Source: JAAFJU01 sp043764895 (GTDB lineage Bacteria; Cyanobacteriota; Cyanobacteriia; Leptolyngbyales; Leptolyngbyaceae). From it: DNA of 64,000 nt. Positions within the stretch are counted from its first letter, which is position 1. Each line of letters opens with the position of its first letter. The notes below the pieces were generated by a model. The model was given only the letters and a program-made list of their open reading frames with translations, was not told where the DNA came from and did no database searches. This document shows positions 55,407 through 64,000 of this stretch, in pieces. The stretch lies in the NCBI GenBank assembly GCA_043764895.1, contig JAYUJY010000190.1, positions 1 to 64,000 of the forward strand, in the 5' to 3' direction. The position numbers were made by a program, and so were the translations under genes.

Positions 55407-56774
55407 CTACTCGTGAACCAAACTTTGGAGTCCCGGTACTGAGTCCGCATTCACCCGAACGATTTTTGCCCCGAGTCCCGCCATTTTGGACTCCAATCGA
55501 TCGTAGCCTCGGTCCATATGGTGCAACCCGCTGACGATCGTTTCGCCCTGAGCCGCTAACCCCGCCAGAACCAACGCCGCTGACGCCCGCAAATCCGTCG
55601 CCACCACCGGAGCGCCCGACAGCATCGGAACCCCTTTAATAATCGCAAGATTGCCCTTAACTTTGATGTCCGCGCCCATCCGAGTCAATTCAGCGACATG
55701 CTGCATCCGATTCTCAAACAGCGTTTCAGTAATCACGCTATTGCCATCGGCGATCGATAGCAACGCCATGAACGGTGACTGAACATCGGTGGGGAACCCA
55801 GGATGAGGTAGCGTTTCGACATCAGTACCCCGGAAAGACACTGAGGGCAATACCCGCAACGACGTCGGCGACTCCATCTCGTAGCCGATGCCAATGTCGT
55901 TAAGCTTGGCCAACACCGAGGTCAAATGGGTAACATTAATGGCATTGACCAAAATGGACGATCGGGTAATCGCCCCAGCTAAAATAAAACTCGCCGCCTC
56001 AATGCGATCGGGAATGACCCGGTAATCTGCTGTGTGCATTTTTTCGACGCCTTGAATCACAATGCGATGGGTTCCGGCTCCCTCAATGTTGGCTCCCATG
56101 GCGTTGCAGAATCCAGCCAAATCGACAATTTCCGGTTCTTGGGCTGCATTCTCAATGATCGTTTCGCCGTCCGCTAAGGCCGCTGCCATCATGATGTTTT
56201 CCGTGGCACCGACACTCGGAAAATCGAGATAGATTTTTGCGCCCACCAGCCGCCTGCCGTTTTTGGCTCGGGCATGAACCACCCCATGCTCGACGGTGAC
56301 TTCGGCTCCGAGTGCCTGCAAGCCCCGCACATGCAGATCCACCGGACGACTGCCAATAGAACAGCCACCGGGCATCGGCACCCGCGCTTCCCCCATGCGG
56401 CCCAGCAGCGGACCCATGATGAAGAAACTGCCCCGCATCTTGCTGACGAGTTCGTAGGGCGCTTCAACGGTATCGATGACCCGCGCATCAAAGGTCACCA
56501 CATCTTGGGTCATGTGGACTTTGACACCGAGCGCTGAGAGAATATTATTCATCAAACGGATATCCACCAACGACGGCACATTCCGCAACTGACATTCGTC
56601 CGAACAAAGCAACGTCGCGGCCATCAGAGCTAGGGCTGAGTTCTTTGCGCCACTAATAGTGACCTGTCCGCTGAGGGAGTGTCCCCCTTGAATTTTCAAA
56701 ATCGATTGACCTGAGGAGGTCACGGAACTAGGCGAACGTGAGGTGAGAACAACGTTAATAAGGATACCCTCCAA
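55407..56774 (-). CDS. murA: UDP-N-acetylglucosamine 1-carboxyvinyltransferase
   Basis: About 455 residues. First committed step of peptidoglycan synthesis, adding enolpyruvate to UDP-GlcNAc. SGAKNSALALMAATLL is the first signature, the catalytic Cys is C138 in MPGGCSIGSRPVDLH, and FPTDVQSPFMALLSIADG is the third signature. The start is a TTG at 56774 with no clear ribosome site; a later TTG (before KIQGGHSLSG) is possible. The enzyme is cytoplasmic. Confidence 0.93.
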   Translation of the reverse strand: MEGILINVVLTSRSPSSVTSSGQSILKIQGGHSLSGQVTISGAKNSALALMAATLLCSDECQLRNVPSLVDIRLMNNILSALGVKVHMTQDVVTFDARVIDTVEAPYELVSKMRGSFFIMGPLLGRMGEARVPMPGGCSIGSRPVDLHVRGLQALGAEVTVEHGVVHARAKNGRRLVGAKIYLDFPSVGATENIMMAAALADGETIIENAAQEPEIVDLAGFCNAMGANIEGAGTHRIVIQGVEKMHTADYRVIPDRIEAASFILAGAITRSSILVNAINVTHLTSVLAKLNDIGIGYEMESPTSLRVLPSVSFRGTDVETLPHPGFPTDVQSPFMALLSIADGNSVITETLFENRMQHVAELTRMGADIKVKGNLAIIKGVPMLSGAPVVATDLRASAALVLAGLAAQGETIVSGLHHMDRGYDRLESKMAGLGAKIVRVNADSVPGLQSLVHE

Positions 56775-57013
56775 GGCAAGCGTGCTGAATTTGGTTCGAT
56801 TCTACAGGAAAGTTTGCCGTTGTCCAGTGTTCACTTTAACGATCGCCCAGAACGATCGCCCAGGATTTAAAATTGCCTTAACCTCTACCCAACCTTCAGC
56901 AAACCCTTGACAGCCGATCGGATCTCTGAGATGGTTAAAGGCGTCGAGGAAATGCGGCTGATTCGTCGCGGAAATGCTTCGATTCCAGTCAAGTTTTCAA
57001 GATTGAAGAGCAA

Positions 57014-57097
57014 GCGGAATTGGCGGAATTGGTAGACGCGCTAGATTCAGGTTCTAGTGTCCGCAAGGACTTCCGGGTTCGAGTCCCGGATTCCGCA
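57014..57097 (+). tRNA. trnL: tRNA-Leu (CAG)
   Basis: 84 nt. Acceptor stem GCGGAAT / ATTCCGC with discriminator A. D-arm GGCGGAATTGGTAGACGC is of the Leu type. The anticodon stem-loop CTAGATTCAGGTTCTAG gives anticodon CAG, a long variable arm (GTCCGCAAGGAC) is present, and the T-arm is CGGGTTCGAGTCCCG. No CCA is encoded. It lies 14 bp upstream of the SpoU methyltransferase gene. Confidence 0.93.
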
Positions 57098-57111
57098 TTT
57101 TGGAGAGATAG

Positions 57112-57909
57112 ATGATTACGAGTACGCAGAATCAGTGGGTCAAGCTGTTTCGCAAGCTTCACGTTTCTAAGTACCGTCATGAGTTGAACTTGTCCCTTCT
57201 AGAAGGCAGTCACTTGGTCGAAGAAGCGATCGCCTCAGGTTGCGAGTTGGAGCATTTTTGTTTTACGGAAGGGTGGCGTGATCGGAATCTGGACTTGTAC
57301 CATCAGGCCATCGACCGATCGCAGCGCGTGGAATTAGTGAGTGACTCTGTGCTGAGCGCCATGGCAACGACGGTGAATCCGGATGGGGTGGTGGCGACGA
57401 TCGGACGGCAGGTTCATCGGGAATCGGGGCAGCTAAAATCATTCGGACTTGCCCTCTCGCGAATTCAAGATCCGGGCAATGTCGGGACGATGATTCGGAC
57501 GGCGGCGGCGGCGGGCGTAGACGAATTGTGGGTGAGCGGGGATTCGGTGGAACTAGACCATCCTAAGGTGATGCGGGCTTCGGCTGGCCAGTGGTTCCGG
57601 TTGCCCATGGTGACCCTTGAAAACTTGGGATCCCAGATTATTCAGGCCAAACAGGCAGGCATTCAAGTGGTGACGACAGTGCCCACCGCCGATCGGATCC
57701 ATTGGGAGGCCGACTTCACGAAGCCAACGCTGGTGGTCATGGGAAATGAAGGAGCGGGATTGTCACCCGAGATTGCAGATTTAGCCGATGTTCCGGTACG
57801 GATTCCCTTGGCGCGCGGGGTTGAGTCGCTGAATGTGGCGATCGCAGCGGCGGTTATTTTGTACGAGGTTCAGCGACAGAGGCAGGTTCAGGAGTTGTGT
57901 CAGCAGTAG
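57112..57909 (+). CDS. TrmH/SpoU family RNA 2'-O-methyltransferase
   Basis: 265 residues. The N-terminal substrate-binding part (KLHVSKYRHELNLSLLEGSH) precedes the SPOUT knot with motif 1 ALSRIQDPGNVGTMIRTAAA, motif 2 VVMGNEGAGLSPEI and motif 3 IPLARGVESLNVAIAAAVIL, all intact. It methylates ribose in rRNA or tRNA; the target site is unknown. It may share a transcript with the preceding tRNA-Leu. Its last 56 bp overlap the convergent small gene. Confidence 0.9.
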   Translation: MITSTQNQWVKLFRKLHVSKYRHELNLSLLEGSHLVEEAIASGCELEHFCFTEGWRDRNLDLYHQAIDRSQRVELVSDSVLSAMATTVNPDGVVATIGRQVHRESGQLKSFGLALSRIQDPGNVGTMIRTAAAAGVDELWVSGDSVELDHPKVMRASAGQWFRLPMVTLENLGSQIIQAKQAGIQVVTTVPTADRIHWEADFTKPTLVVMGNEGAGLSPEIADLADVPVRIPLARGVESLNVAIAAAVILYEVQRQRQVQELCQQ

Positions 57910-58300
57910 CGGCTTCAGCGGCGGCGGCGGTGCGAATGTGGTTGGCGAGGGGCGAATCGAGGGGAATACCTTGTTCTTCCATAAAGTGCTCGATGTCAGC
58001 GACGGCCTCGGCCACTTCGCATTCTTCAATACTGAGATGATTAATGGCCGTTTGCAGGGACGTAACAGGTTCGTCAAAAACGGGAGAGACCAAGATAGGA
58101 CCGATCGTAGGAATAAGTTCGGGCGGCACCGTGGCCATTTCGGGAATGGCTTCATCAGGAATGGCGTTACCCGTCATCAGCGTTTGCTCAAGCTGAGAGA
58201 GCGATCGCAAAAAATCCTGATTGGCCAACTGACGGGAGCCATCGTCGTGATGATCACTGGCGATCGGGCTAGATTGAACCTTGGGTTGTTGTTGACTCAT
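57854..58300 (-). CDS. Uncharacterised small acidic protein
   Basis: 148 residues from the ATG at 58300, preceded by AAGGAA. Glu/Asp-rich, with a Gln/Pro-rich start (MSQQQPKVQSSPIASDHHDD) and an Ala/Thr/Pro-rich tail. I recognise no domain. Its stop lies 56 bp inside the opposite end of the SpoU methyltransferase gene. Starting context and protein-like composition argue for a real gene. Confidence 0.6.
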   Translation of the reverse strand: MSQQQPKVQSSPIASDHHDDGSRQLANQDFLRSLSQLEQTLMTGNAIPDEAIPEMATVPPELIPTIGPILVSPVFDEPVTSLQTAINHLSIEECEVAEAVADIEHFMEEQGIPLDSPLANHIRTAAAAEAATADTTPEPASVAEPRTK

Positions 58301-58711
58301 GATTTTCCTTCATCACTCCGTGATACGTCCATTCTAATCAGTTGCAATCCATGCGGTTCACCTATGCGACTCACCTCTGCGGTTTAGTGCGATCGACTCC
58401 ATCTAGGACCACTCGACTATTCTAACTTGCCCAAAAACGAGTTCCATTATTCTCAATCTCAATCAAAATTTACGCATTAATCACAAAACTGTCACCCAAG
58501 GACGGTCACAAGATTTAATTTTTAAACGAGAAAATTTAGACCCTAAAACCCTTAATTTCACAAAAATACAGCGCATCGGTTGCAGCCCGGTGCCGTTTTC
58601 AGTGAGAATAAGAGGCTGAACGAGTAGCCACCTCGCATTGTTAAACCTTTTAAGAAGCGTCCTCAGTGTGCGGCATGGTCATTCAGGTCTCGAACTGTTG
58701 GGAGAACTTTA
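58301..58711. other. Intergenic region upstream of lpdA
   Basis: 410 bp with no supported gene; AT-rich between 58480 and 58570 and without HIP1 clusters. It probably holds promoters for both the divergent small gene and lpdA-trpC. I could not identify a clear -35/-10 pair. Confidence 0.4.
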
Positions 58712-60160
58712 GTGTCACAAGCCTTTGATTATGATTTGGTAATTGTCGGTGCAGGCGTAGGCGGTCACGGGGCTGCACTTCACGCAGTGGCTTGTGGCCT
58801 CAAGGTCGCTGTCATTGAAGCTGCCGAAATGGGTGGAACCTGTGTCAATCGCGGCTGCATTCCGTCGAAGGCTCTGCTCGCTGCCTCCGGTAAAGTGCGG
58901 GAACTGCAAGACGCTACCCACCTGAACAAACTCGGCGTCACCGTTGGAAGCGTAACGTTCGATCGAGCGGCAATAGCTGACCATGCCAACAGCGTCGTTA
59001 CGAAGCAACGCGACGGCCTTACCAGCAGCCTCAAGCGCCTGAATGTGGATGTGCATCACGGCTGGGCCAGCGTCGCAGCGGTCCAAAAGGTCAGCATCAA
59101 GGCCGCAGATGGCCGCGAAACCTTCATTACCGCGAAGGACATTATGCTCGCGCCGGGATCGATTCCCTTTGTGCCGCCGGGAGCGACTCTAGATGGCACA
59201 ACGGTCTTTACCAGTGACCATGCGGTGAGACTCGAACACTTGCCGCCGTGGATCGCGATCGTTGGCAGCGGTTACATTGGTCTCGAATTTGCAGACGTCT
59301 ATTCGGCGCTGGGCTGCGAAATCACGATGATCGAAGGCGTGGATCAGCTTATGCCGACTTTTGATCCCGATATTGCCAAATTGGCCCAACGCAGCTTAGT
59401 CCAAGCCCGTGACATCGAAGCGAGAACGGGCGTATTTGCTAAGACCATCACGCCGGGATCGCCCGTACTGATCGAACTGATGGATGCAAAAACCAAAGAA
59501 ATTACGGAAGTATTGGAAGTCGATGCTTGCTTGATCGCCACTGGACGGGTTCCGGCAACAAAAGAGCTGGGCTTAGAGAACCTTGGCGTGGTGCTTCAGC
59601 GGCCTGGATTTATCCCTGTCGATGAGCATCTTCGCGTGGTGAATGAAAGTGGCGAGGCGATTCCCCATCTTTGGGCGATCGGCGATGCAACGGGCAAACT
59701 CATGTTGGCGCACACGGCATCTGCTCAAGGCGTGGCAGTGGTCGAAACCTTGTGCGATCGCCCTCGCACCATGAACTACAACGTGATTCCCGCTGCGGCC
59801 TTCACCCATCCGGAAGTCAGCTTCGTGGGGATGACCGAGCCTGCGGCCAAGGAAAAGGGCAAGGCCGATGGCTTCGAGGTGAAGTCAGTCAAGTCCTACT
59901 TCAAAGGCAACGCAAAAGCCCTTGCCGAAGGCGAAACAGACGGCATGGCTAAGGTGATTTTCCGACCGGACACCCATGAAATCCTGGGCGTCCATATTTT
60001 CGGACTGCACGCAGCGGACCTCATCCAAGAAGCTGCTAATGCCATGGCCATGGGCACGACGGTGATGGATTTGGCCTTCACGGTTCACACGCATCCCACG
60101 CTCTCTGAGGTGCTGGATGAGGCATTCAAACGAGCGGCTGGCGCAGGAGCGGGGCATTAA
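58712..60160 (+). CDS. lpdA: Dihydrolipoyl dehydrogenase (E3)
   Basis: 482 residues from the GTG at 58712, with GGGAG upstream. FAD-binding VIVGAGVGGHGAALHAVACG and active disulfide GGTCVNRGCIPSK (C44, C49). The NAD-binding loop is AIVGSGYIGLEFADVYSALG, and the C-terminal His-Glu dyad lies in VHTHPTLSE. It reoxidises lipoamide of pyruvate and other 2-oxoacid dehydrogenases and the glycine cleavage system. It is followed by trpC after 2 bp, so the two are an operon. Confidence 0.96.
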   Translation: MSQAFDYDLVIVGAGVGGHGAALHAVACGLKVAVIEAAEMGGTCVNRGCIPSKALLAASGKVRELQDATHLNKLGVTVGSVTFDRAAIADHANSVVTKQRDGLTSSLKRLNVDVHHGWASVAAVQKVSIKAADGRETFITAKDIMLAPGSIPFVPPGATLDGTTVFTSDHAVRLEHLPPWIAIVGSGYIGLEFADVYSALGCEITMIEGVDQLMPTFDPDIAKLAQRSLVQARDIEARTGVFAKTITPGSPVLIELMDAKTKEITEVLEVDACLIATGRVPATKELGLENLGVVLQRPGFIPVDEHLRVVNESGEAIPHLWAIGDATGKLMLAHTASAQGVAVVETLCDRPRTMNYNVIPAAAFTHPEVSFVGMTEPAAKEKGKADGFEVKSVKSYFKGNAKALAEGETDGMAKVIFRPDTHEILGVHIFGLHAADLIQEAANAMAMGTTVMDLAFTVHTHPTLSEVLDEAFKRAAGAGAGH

Positions 60161-60162
60161 TT

Positions 60163-61047
60163 ATGTTAGAAATCCGTCGTCGATCGCCTAATCAAACCAT
60201 CGCAGTTCTCGATCTGCAATACCGCACCAACACCGCCGAATCACCCGCCCGTCACATCCTAGAAGAAATCGTCTGGCAAAAGGAGCGCGAGGTCGATTTT
60301 CTCCGCGACAAAACGCCGCTCGTCGAAGTCAGTAAGCGTCTCAAAAACTTGCCGCCCACCAAAGACTTCGTGGGCGCACTGCGATCGGGCAAAACCAATC
60401 CCGCCGTGATCGCAGAAGTGAAGAAAGCCTCTCCCAGTAAAGGCGTGATTCGCGAAGACTTTGACGCGGTGGACATTGCCAAATCCTACGATCGTGGCGG
60501 CGCATCGTGTCTGTCTGTACTAACGGACGAGAAATTCTTTCAGGGGAGTTTTGATAATCTGAAGCGCGTCAGGGCGGCGGTGGATCTGCCGCTGCTGTGC
60601 AAAGACTTTATGATTTACGCCTACCAAATCTGCTGGGCTAGGGTGCATGGGGCCGATGCCATTTTGCTGATTGCCGCGATTTTGACTAATGAGGATATGC
60701 AGCTTTTCCTCAAGACAGCCAAAAAACTGGGAATGGCCGCACTCATTGAAGTCCATGATCTTGAAGAACTCGATCGCGCCCTGGCTCTCGACGGCGTGGA
60801 GATGATTGGAATTAACAATCGTGATCTTAGAGATTTCTCTGTGAATCTCAACACCACGCGGGATCTGATTCAGGCCCGTCATGAGGCGCTTATTGCTAAA
60901 AATGTCATCCTAGTGGGAGAATCTGGAATCCATACGCCAGAAGATCTTCAGACCATTCGATCGGCAGGGGTTCAGGCCGTTTTGATCGGGGAATCGCTGA
61001 TGCGCCAGCCAGATCCTGGGGCAGCGATCGGAGCACTCTTTGGCTAA
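60163..61047 (+). CDS. trpC: Indole-3-glycerol phosphate synthase
   Basis: 294 residues. Tryptophan synthesis: ring closure of carboxyphenylamino-deoxyribulose phosphate. VIAEVKKASPSKGVIREDFD is the N-terminal signature, LLCKDFMIYAYQI the catalytic-Lys strand, and MIGINNRDLRDFSVNL and VLIGESLMRQ the phosphate site. About 40 extra N-terminal residues are present compared with the compact bacterial enzyme, as usual in cyanobacteria. Coupled to lpdA. Confidence 0.95.
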   Translation: MLEIRRRSPNQTIAVLDLQYRTNTAESPARHILEEIVWQKEREVDFLRDKTPLVEVSKRLKNLPPTKDFVGALRSGKTNPAVIAEVKKASPSKGVIREDFDAVDIAKSYDRGGASCLSVLTDEKFFQGSFDNLKRVRAAVDLPLLCKDFMIYAYQICWARVHGADAILLIAAILTNEDMQLFLKTAKKLGMAALIEVHDLEELDRALALDGVEMIGINNRDLRDFSVNLNTTRDLIQARHEALIAKNVILVGESGIHTPEDLQTIRSAGVQAVLIGESLMRQPDPGAAIGALFG

Positions 61048-61083
61048 ATGTTACCCAACTGTCGCGGGGATTTGAGTCTATCT

Positions 61084-61110
61084 TGAGAGAAGGTCATCGC
61101 CCTTCTCTCA
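61084..61110 (+). terminator. Hairpin after trpC
   Basis: Perfect 10-bp stem TGAGAGAAGG / CCTTCTCTCA with a 7-nt loop, 37 bp after the trpC stop. It lacks a T tract, so it may be a weak or factor-dependent terminator or an mRNA-stabilising end. Confidence 0.5.
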
Positions 61111-61203
61111 TCCCGCTTCAAGAAACGAAACTCAATGTGCCCAGTGTCTCATGTCACACTAAAGCAATGTGTTTGTGAGTGGTTGTTTGTGAGTATTCCG
61201 TCT

Positions 61204-61458
61204 ATGCCCTCTGTCTCCCCTGTGCCTTTGCCATCTCACGTTCACTATGAAGTGCTCTTGCAGATGCTCGAACGTCAGTCTCTGTTTGGCACCAATGCCT
61301 ATCCCCGACAGCGTGAACAGGTACAGCAGTTGATTTTTACGTTGCGCAAGGCGTTATCGCAGCAAAAACAGCTTGAAAATGATTTGGAACGGTTGAAAAT
61401 ATCAGTGGAGTACCGCTGGTCCCTCATCGCCGAACGCCCCCCCAACGATCCGCAATGA
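61204..61458 (+). CDS. Uncharacterised small cyanobacterial protein
   Basis: 84 residues from the ATG at 61204; ATG 61135 would add a Cys-rich lead of 23 residues without obvious merit. No named domain is recognised. The sequence is largely helical (VHYEVLLQMLERQSLFGTNA, then QREQVQQLIFTLRKALSQQK). It lies 19 bp before the next unknown gene, with which it is probably co-transcribed. Confidence 0.6.
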   Translation: MPSVSPVPLPSHVHYEVLLQMLERQSLFGTNAYPRQREQVQQLIFTLRKALSQQKQLENDLERLKISVEYRWSLIAERPPNDPQ

Positions 61459-61477
61459 TCCAATGTCCGGCTAACTT

Positions 61478-62413
61478 ATGGACGACCTTCACTCTCCTCT
61501 TTCTTCTGAACTCAGTAGCCCTGAACTCAATAATCCTGAACTTAAAACTCCTGAACTGACTATTCCTGAACTCAACGCGGAGGATCTCATGGCCGATCTC
61601 ACCGCGTCGGTGGTTTTGATTCAGCATCAGACTGAGCGTCTAGCCCAACTAGAGCGGGCGCTGGACCAAACCTTGCTGCAAGTGGAAGAAGCCCGATCGC
61701 AACTCGTTCGTCAAGAGTGGATCGAGCATCAACTGGCCGCCACGGAAGAATTTGCTAATGTCCAACAGCAGGCCATTCATCATCTCAAAGGACGCCTCGA
61801 CGAGGATGAGCCTCCTGTAGAACCTCTGGCTTTGGTAACCCCGATCGCCACCCCATCCGAGCGGCTAGAAGTTCGCTATGTCCAAGCCCAGCAGCAAATT
61901 CAAGCGCTGTCCCAGAAACTTCGCGAGGAGTCGATTCAGTCGCCAGAACTGGAGGTGGTCGATGAGGATGAAATTGAAGAAGCTTGGTGGCAATCGCAGT
62001 TATTAAGTTTAGAGACCGAAATCTCTAAGCATTTTCAGACGCAGGCTTTTTTACAGCAGGCTTGCGCAGAACTGGAGCAGGAGCGGGATCATAACCAGGT
62101 GCGGATTTTAGAACTGGAGCATCAGACCAACGAAATGCAGGAGCAAATCCTGCGCCAAGCCCAGCAGACCAGCGAATACGAAACCGCCATTCAGCACTGG
62201 AAAGATCGATTCTATCAAAGCCAAAACCAAATGCTCACGGTGCGAGAACTGTTTGACCAAATGAGCGACCCGTCCATGGAAGCGATCGCCGATATCCTAG
62301 AACTACTCCCCATGCCTACGCCATCTGAGCAAATGCAAAGTTTACGCCGAGCCGTGCCGAGACGCAGCGATCTGCCAGAATTTTTGCAGCGTAGACGCGG
62401 GTTTCGGAAATAA
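61478..62413 (+). CDS. Uncharacterised coiled-coil protein with N-terminal PEL repeats
   Basis: 311 residues. Residues 10-33 consist of four repeats of xPEL spaced 5-6 residues (SSPELNNPELKTPELTIPEL). Three heptad-rich coiled coils follow (about 35-110, 130-160, 170-255), then a conserved-looking helical end MEAIADILELLPMPTPSEQM and a basic tail RRRGFRK. No membrane segment. Partner and role are unknown; the pairing with the preceding small gene suggests a joint function. Confidence 0.7.
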   Translation: MDDLHSPLSSELSSPELNNPELKTPELTIPELNAEDLMADLTASVVLIQHQTERLAQLERALDQTLLQVEEARSQLVRQEWIEHQLAATEEFANVQQQAIHHLKGRLDEDEPPVEPLALVTPIATPSERLEVRYVQAQQQIQALSQKLREESIQSPELEVVDEDEIEEAWWQSQLLSLETEISKHFQTQAFLQQACAELEQERDHNQVRILELEHQTNEMQEQILRQAQQTSEYETAIQHWKDRFYQSQNQMLTVRELFDQMSDPSMEAIADILELLPMPTPSEQMQSLRRAVPRRSDLPEFLQRRRGFRK

Positions 62414-62444
62414 GCGGCGATCGAGACTGATCGATACTTTAGGA

Positions 62445-63296
62445 TCACAAACTTTCAGGATTGATCCCGAGTTCTCGAAGTTTTTCTGCAAATCGATCGC
62501 GTTCCTGTTCAGCTTGAGTAGCCCTGTCGATCGCATCCTCTGCCCGAAGTCGCTCTTCCTCTGCTCGAAGTCGTTCTAATTCAGCTTGTTCAGAACTCCA
62601 TAGCAATAGGTTTCCGCTGTCGTCCCACCAGCGAAGCCAGTTGGCATAGACGGTCTCACGCGTTCCGGCCCACACGCCTAGAAATAGCTCCAGTTCCGGG
62701 ATCCAAAATCGTCCATCTCGATTCGCTTGAGCAAGAGCGTAACTGCCATTGCGAAGTTGGCGGACTTCTAGTTCAGCCGTCTCAGGATCGAAAATCACGT
62801 AGGTCGGAACTTTGAGAATCTGTTCGTAGAAATAAAGCTTGCCGTAGGGTGGTGTCCGGCGTGCCGAATGCTCTCCATTATCGCTGTCTGAGAGGAACTC
62901 CATGACGATCGCGACGGCTTCTCCCTCTGCCCAAGGCGTATAGCTCCGTCGAATCGGCGCTTTGGACGGATGGCTATTGCTGACTCGGGGTACATAGAGC
63001 CAATCGGGCGCTTTAACGATCGTTTTTTGATTAATCGTGGCAACGAGGGCGAAGTTTGAGGCAATGAGGCTATCAGGCGGAATGCGATCGTTATTCCCAA
63101 GGGCGTCTAGGAGTCCGGCAGCTAGGCGAGGTTGCTGAATATTTTCCACTGGGTCATCGGGAAGAACGTAGGTATCTGGAAGAGAGTCCCATGTGACCGT
63201 TGGGAATTGAACGGTGGGCGAACGGGTCGATTGGAGGACCATGACAGGTATTCCTAGAACGTCGTTTAGAACGTGATTGTGGGTTGTATTTATCAT
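62445..63296 (-). CDS. Uma2 family endonuclease-like protein
   Basis: 283 residues from the ATG at 63296 (MINTTHNHVLNDVLGIPVMV); a longer start at 63326 is in frame. The PD-(D/E)XK-type core is seen as PDWLYVPRV, AIVMEFLSDSDNGEH and KLYFYEQILKVPTYVIFDPE, the Uma2 signatures. The C-terminal 55 residues are a Glu/Arg-rich coiled coil (RLRAEEERLRAEDAIDRATQ). Cyanobacterial genomes often carry tens of such genes; function unknown. Confidence 0.88.
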   Translation of the reverse strand: MINTTHNHVLNDVLGIPVMVLQSTRSPTVQFPTVTWDSLPDTYVLPDDPVENIQQPRLAAGLLDALGNNDRIPPDSLIASNFALVATINQKTIVKAPDWLYVPRVSNSHPSKAPIRRSYTPWAEGEAVAIVMEFLSDSDNGEHSARRTPPYGKLYFYEQILKVPTYVIFDPETAELEVRQLRNGSYALAQANRDGRFWIPELELFLGVWAGTRETVYANWLRWWDDSGNLLLWSSEQAELERLRAEEERLRAEDAIDRATQAEQERDRFAEKLRELGINPESL

Positions 63297-63451
63297 AGCG
63301 TTCTCGCGGTGATGCAGACGTGTCACCGAACCGTTGCGAGGTTAGCGCTTGGTAGTACTCTGGTAGGAGAGTCTTTATTTTTAGTGGGGATTCGAGCTTT
63401 GGCGGGTTGCGTCAAAATGCGATCGAATAACCTTAGGGAGCAAAAGTGGGC

Positions 63452-64000
63452 ATGAAAGATAAATTGATGTTGATGATTCCGGGTCCGACCCCTGTACCCG
63501 AAAGCGTCTTACAGGCGATGGCCAAACATCCGATCGGGCATCGGAGCGCAGATTTCAGTGCGATCTTTGCAGAAGTGACCGAAAACCTCAAATGGCTGCA
63601 TCAGACCAACAATGACCTGATGATCCTAGCGGCTAGTGGCACAGGCGTCATGGAAGCGGGCATCATCAACTTCCTGAGTCCCAACGACAAAGTGATCGTC
63701 GCGTCAAACGGCAAATTTGGGGAACGCTGGGCGGAAGTCTGCGATGCCTACGGACTGAACACGATTCGCATCACCAGCGATTGGGGCACCGTGCTCGACC
63801 CGGCCTTAATCAAAGCGGCCCTCGACGCCGATCCTCACAAGGAAATCAAAGCCGTTGTCATCACTCACAGCGAAACCTCCACGGGCGTGATTAACGATCT
63901 CAAAACGATCGCCCAAATCGTCAAAGCCCACGGTGCGCTGATCATCGCGGATACCGTCACCAGCCTAGGAGCCTGCAACGTTCCAGTGGACGAATGGGGC
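63452..64000 (+). CDS. Alanine/serine--glyoxylate-type aminotransferase (5' part)
   Basis: From the ATG at 63452, with AGGGAG about 12 bp upstream, the frame is open to the right edge (183 codons). MIPGPTPVPESVLQAMAKHP and HRSADFSAIF are the N-terminal signatures of the PLP class V aminotransferases acting on glyoxylate (cyanobacterial homologues are sometimes called the soluble hydrogenase 42-kDa subunit). ASGTGVMEAGIINFL follows. The Schiff-base Lys lies beyond the window. It probably acts in photorespiratory glyoxylate use. Confidence 0.85.
   Translation, partial: MKDKLMLMIPGPTPVPESVLQAMAKHPIGHRSADFSAIFAEVTENLKWLHQTNNDLMILAASGTGVMEAGIINFLSPNDKVIVASNGKFGERWAEVCDAYGLNTIRITSDWGTVLDPALIKAALDADPHKEIKAVVITHSETSTGVINDLKTIAQIVKAHGALIIADTVTSLGACNVPVDEWG

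Noticed and set aside
1..64000. CRISPR arrays, complete insertion sequences, rRNA genes or prophage
   Set aside because: No regularly spaced repeats, transposase genes, rRNA motifs or phage structural genes were found; the frequent GATCG words are HIP1 sites, not array repeats.

Overview
The window is chromosomal DNA of a cyanobacterium. The HIP1 octamer GCGATCGC and its core GATCG occur throughout. The gene set includes 4-hydroxybenzoate solanesyltransferase (plastoquinone synthesis), the Ccs1 protein of system II cytochrome c maturation, a ziaA/ziaR-like zinc locus, an HpsJ-like protein and an lpdA-trpC pair. I cannot name the species. Gene content points to a filamentous or biofilm-forming lineage rich in surface polysaccharide, but that is inference.

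Layout. 1-13 kb: a diacylglycerol-kinase-family lipid kinase cut by the left edge, tRNA-Glu, a hybrid sensor kinase, a family 2 glycosyltransferase, an HpsJ-like membrane protein, a TerB-C coiled-coil protein overlapping a ChaN-like gene, pgsA, a polyprenyl-phosphate sugar transferase, a Crp/Fnr regulator and ppx. 13-19 kb: the plastoquinone prenyltransferase and nei, then a methyltransferase / O-antigen-ligase-like / GT4 cluster on the minus strand. 19-24.5 kb: the remnant of a Fur-family gene, alaS, a small acidic protein, a two-gene ATPase + TOPRIM/DUF4276 cassette of lower GC, and psiE. 24.8-33.5 kb: a PEP-CTERM protein, a TrxR-like flavoprotein, and a two-partner secretion pair (1314-residue adhesin plus its outer-membrane transporter). 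33.5-46.5 kb: nadA, a small lipoprotein, sbcC, a frameshifted antitoxin gene, a TPR protein, a divergent zinc exporter/SmtB-type repressor pair with a visible operator, ccs1, a GAF-PP2C phosphatase and a DUF433/DUF5615 pair. 46.5-64 kb: GH10-like hydrolase, M23 peptidase, TolC, an Rpn-like nuclease, GH57, an aminotransferase, murA, tRNA-Leu, a SpoU methyltransferase, lpdA-trpC, two cyanobacterial proteins of unknown function, a Uma2 nuclease and a glyoxylate-type aminotransferase cut by the right edge.

Working together. Several genes serve the envelope: sugar transferase, glycosyltransferases, O-antigen-ligase-like polymerase, HpsJ-like protein, PEP-CTERM protein, two-partner adhesin, TolC, M23 peptidase and murA. 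The rest is mostly housekeeping.

The most distinctive structural signal is a family of six long palindromic repeats (about 120-180 bp). They share outer arms (consensus near TAGTCTGCGGCTTAAATAA) and a central hairpin built on GTTGGGTTTGGGGCACGGC. Their ends lie on or within a few bases of the stop codons of six different genes. The most likely accessory biology is the ATPase-TOPRIM cassette at 21987-23875, which resembles two-gene OLD/PARIS-like defence modules but does not match a named system that I can prove from sequence alone.
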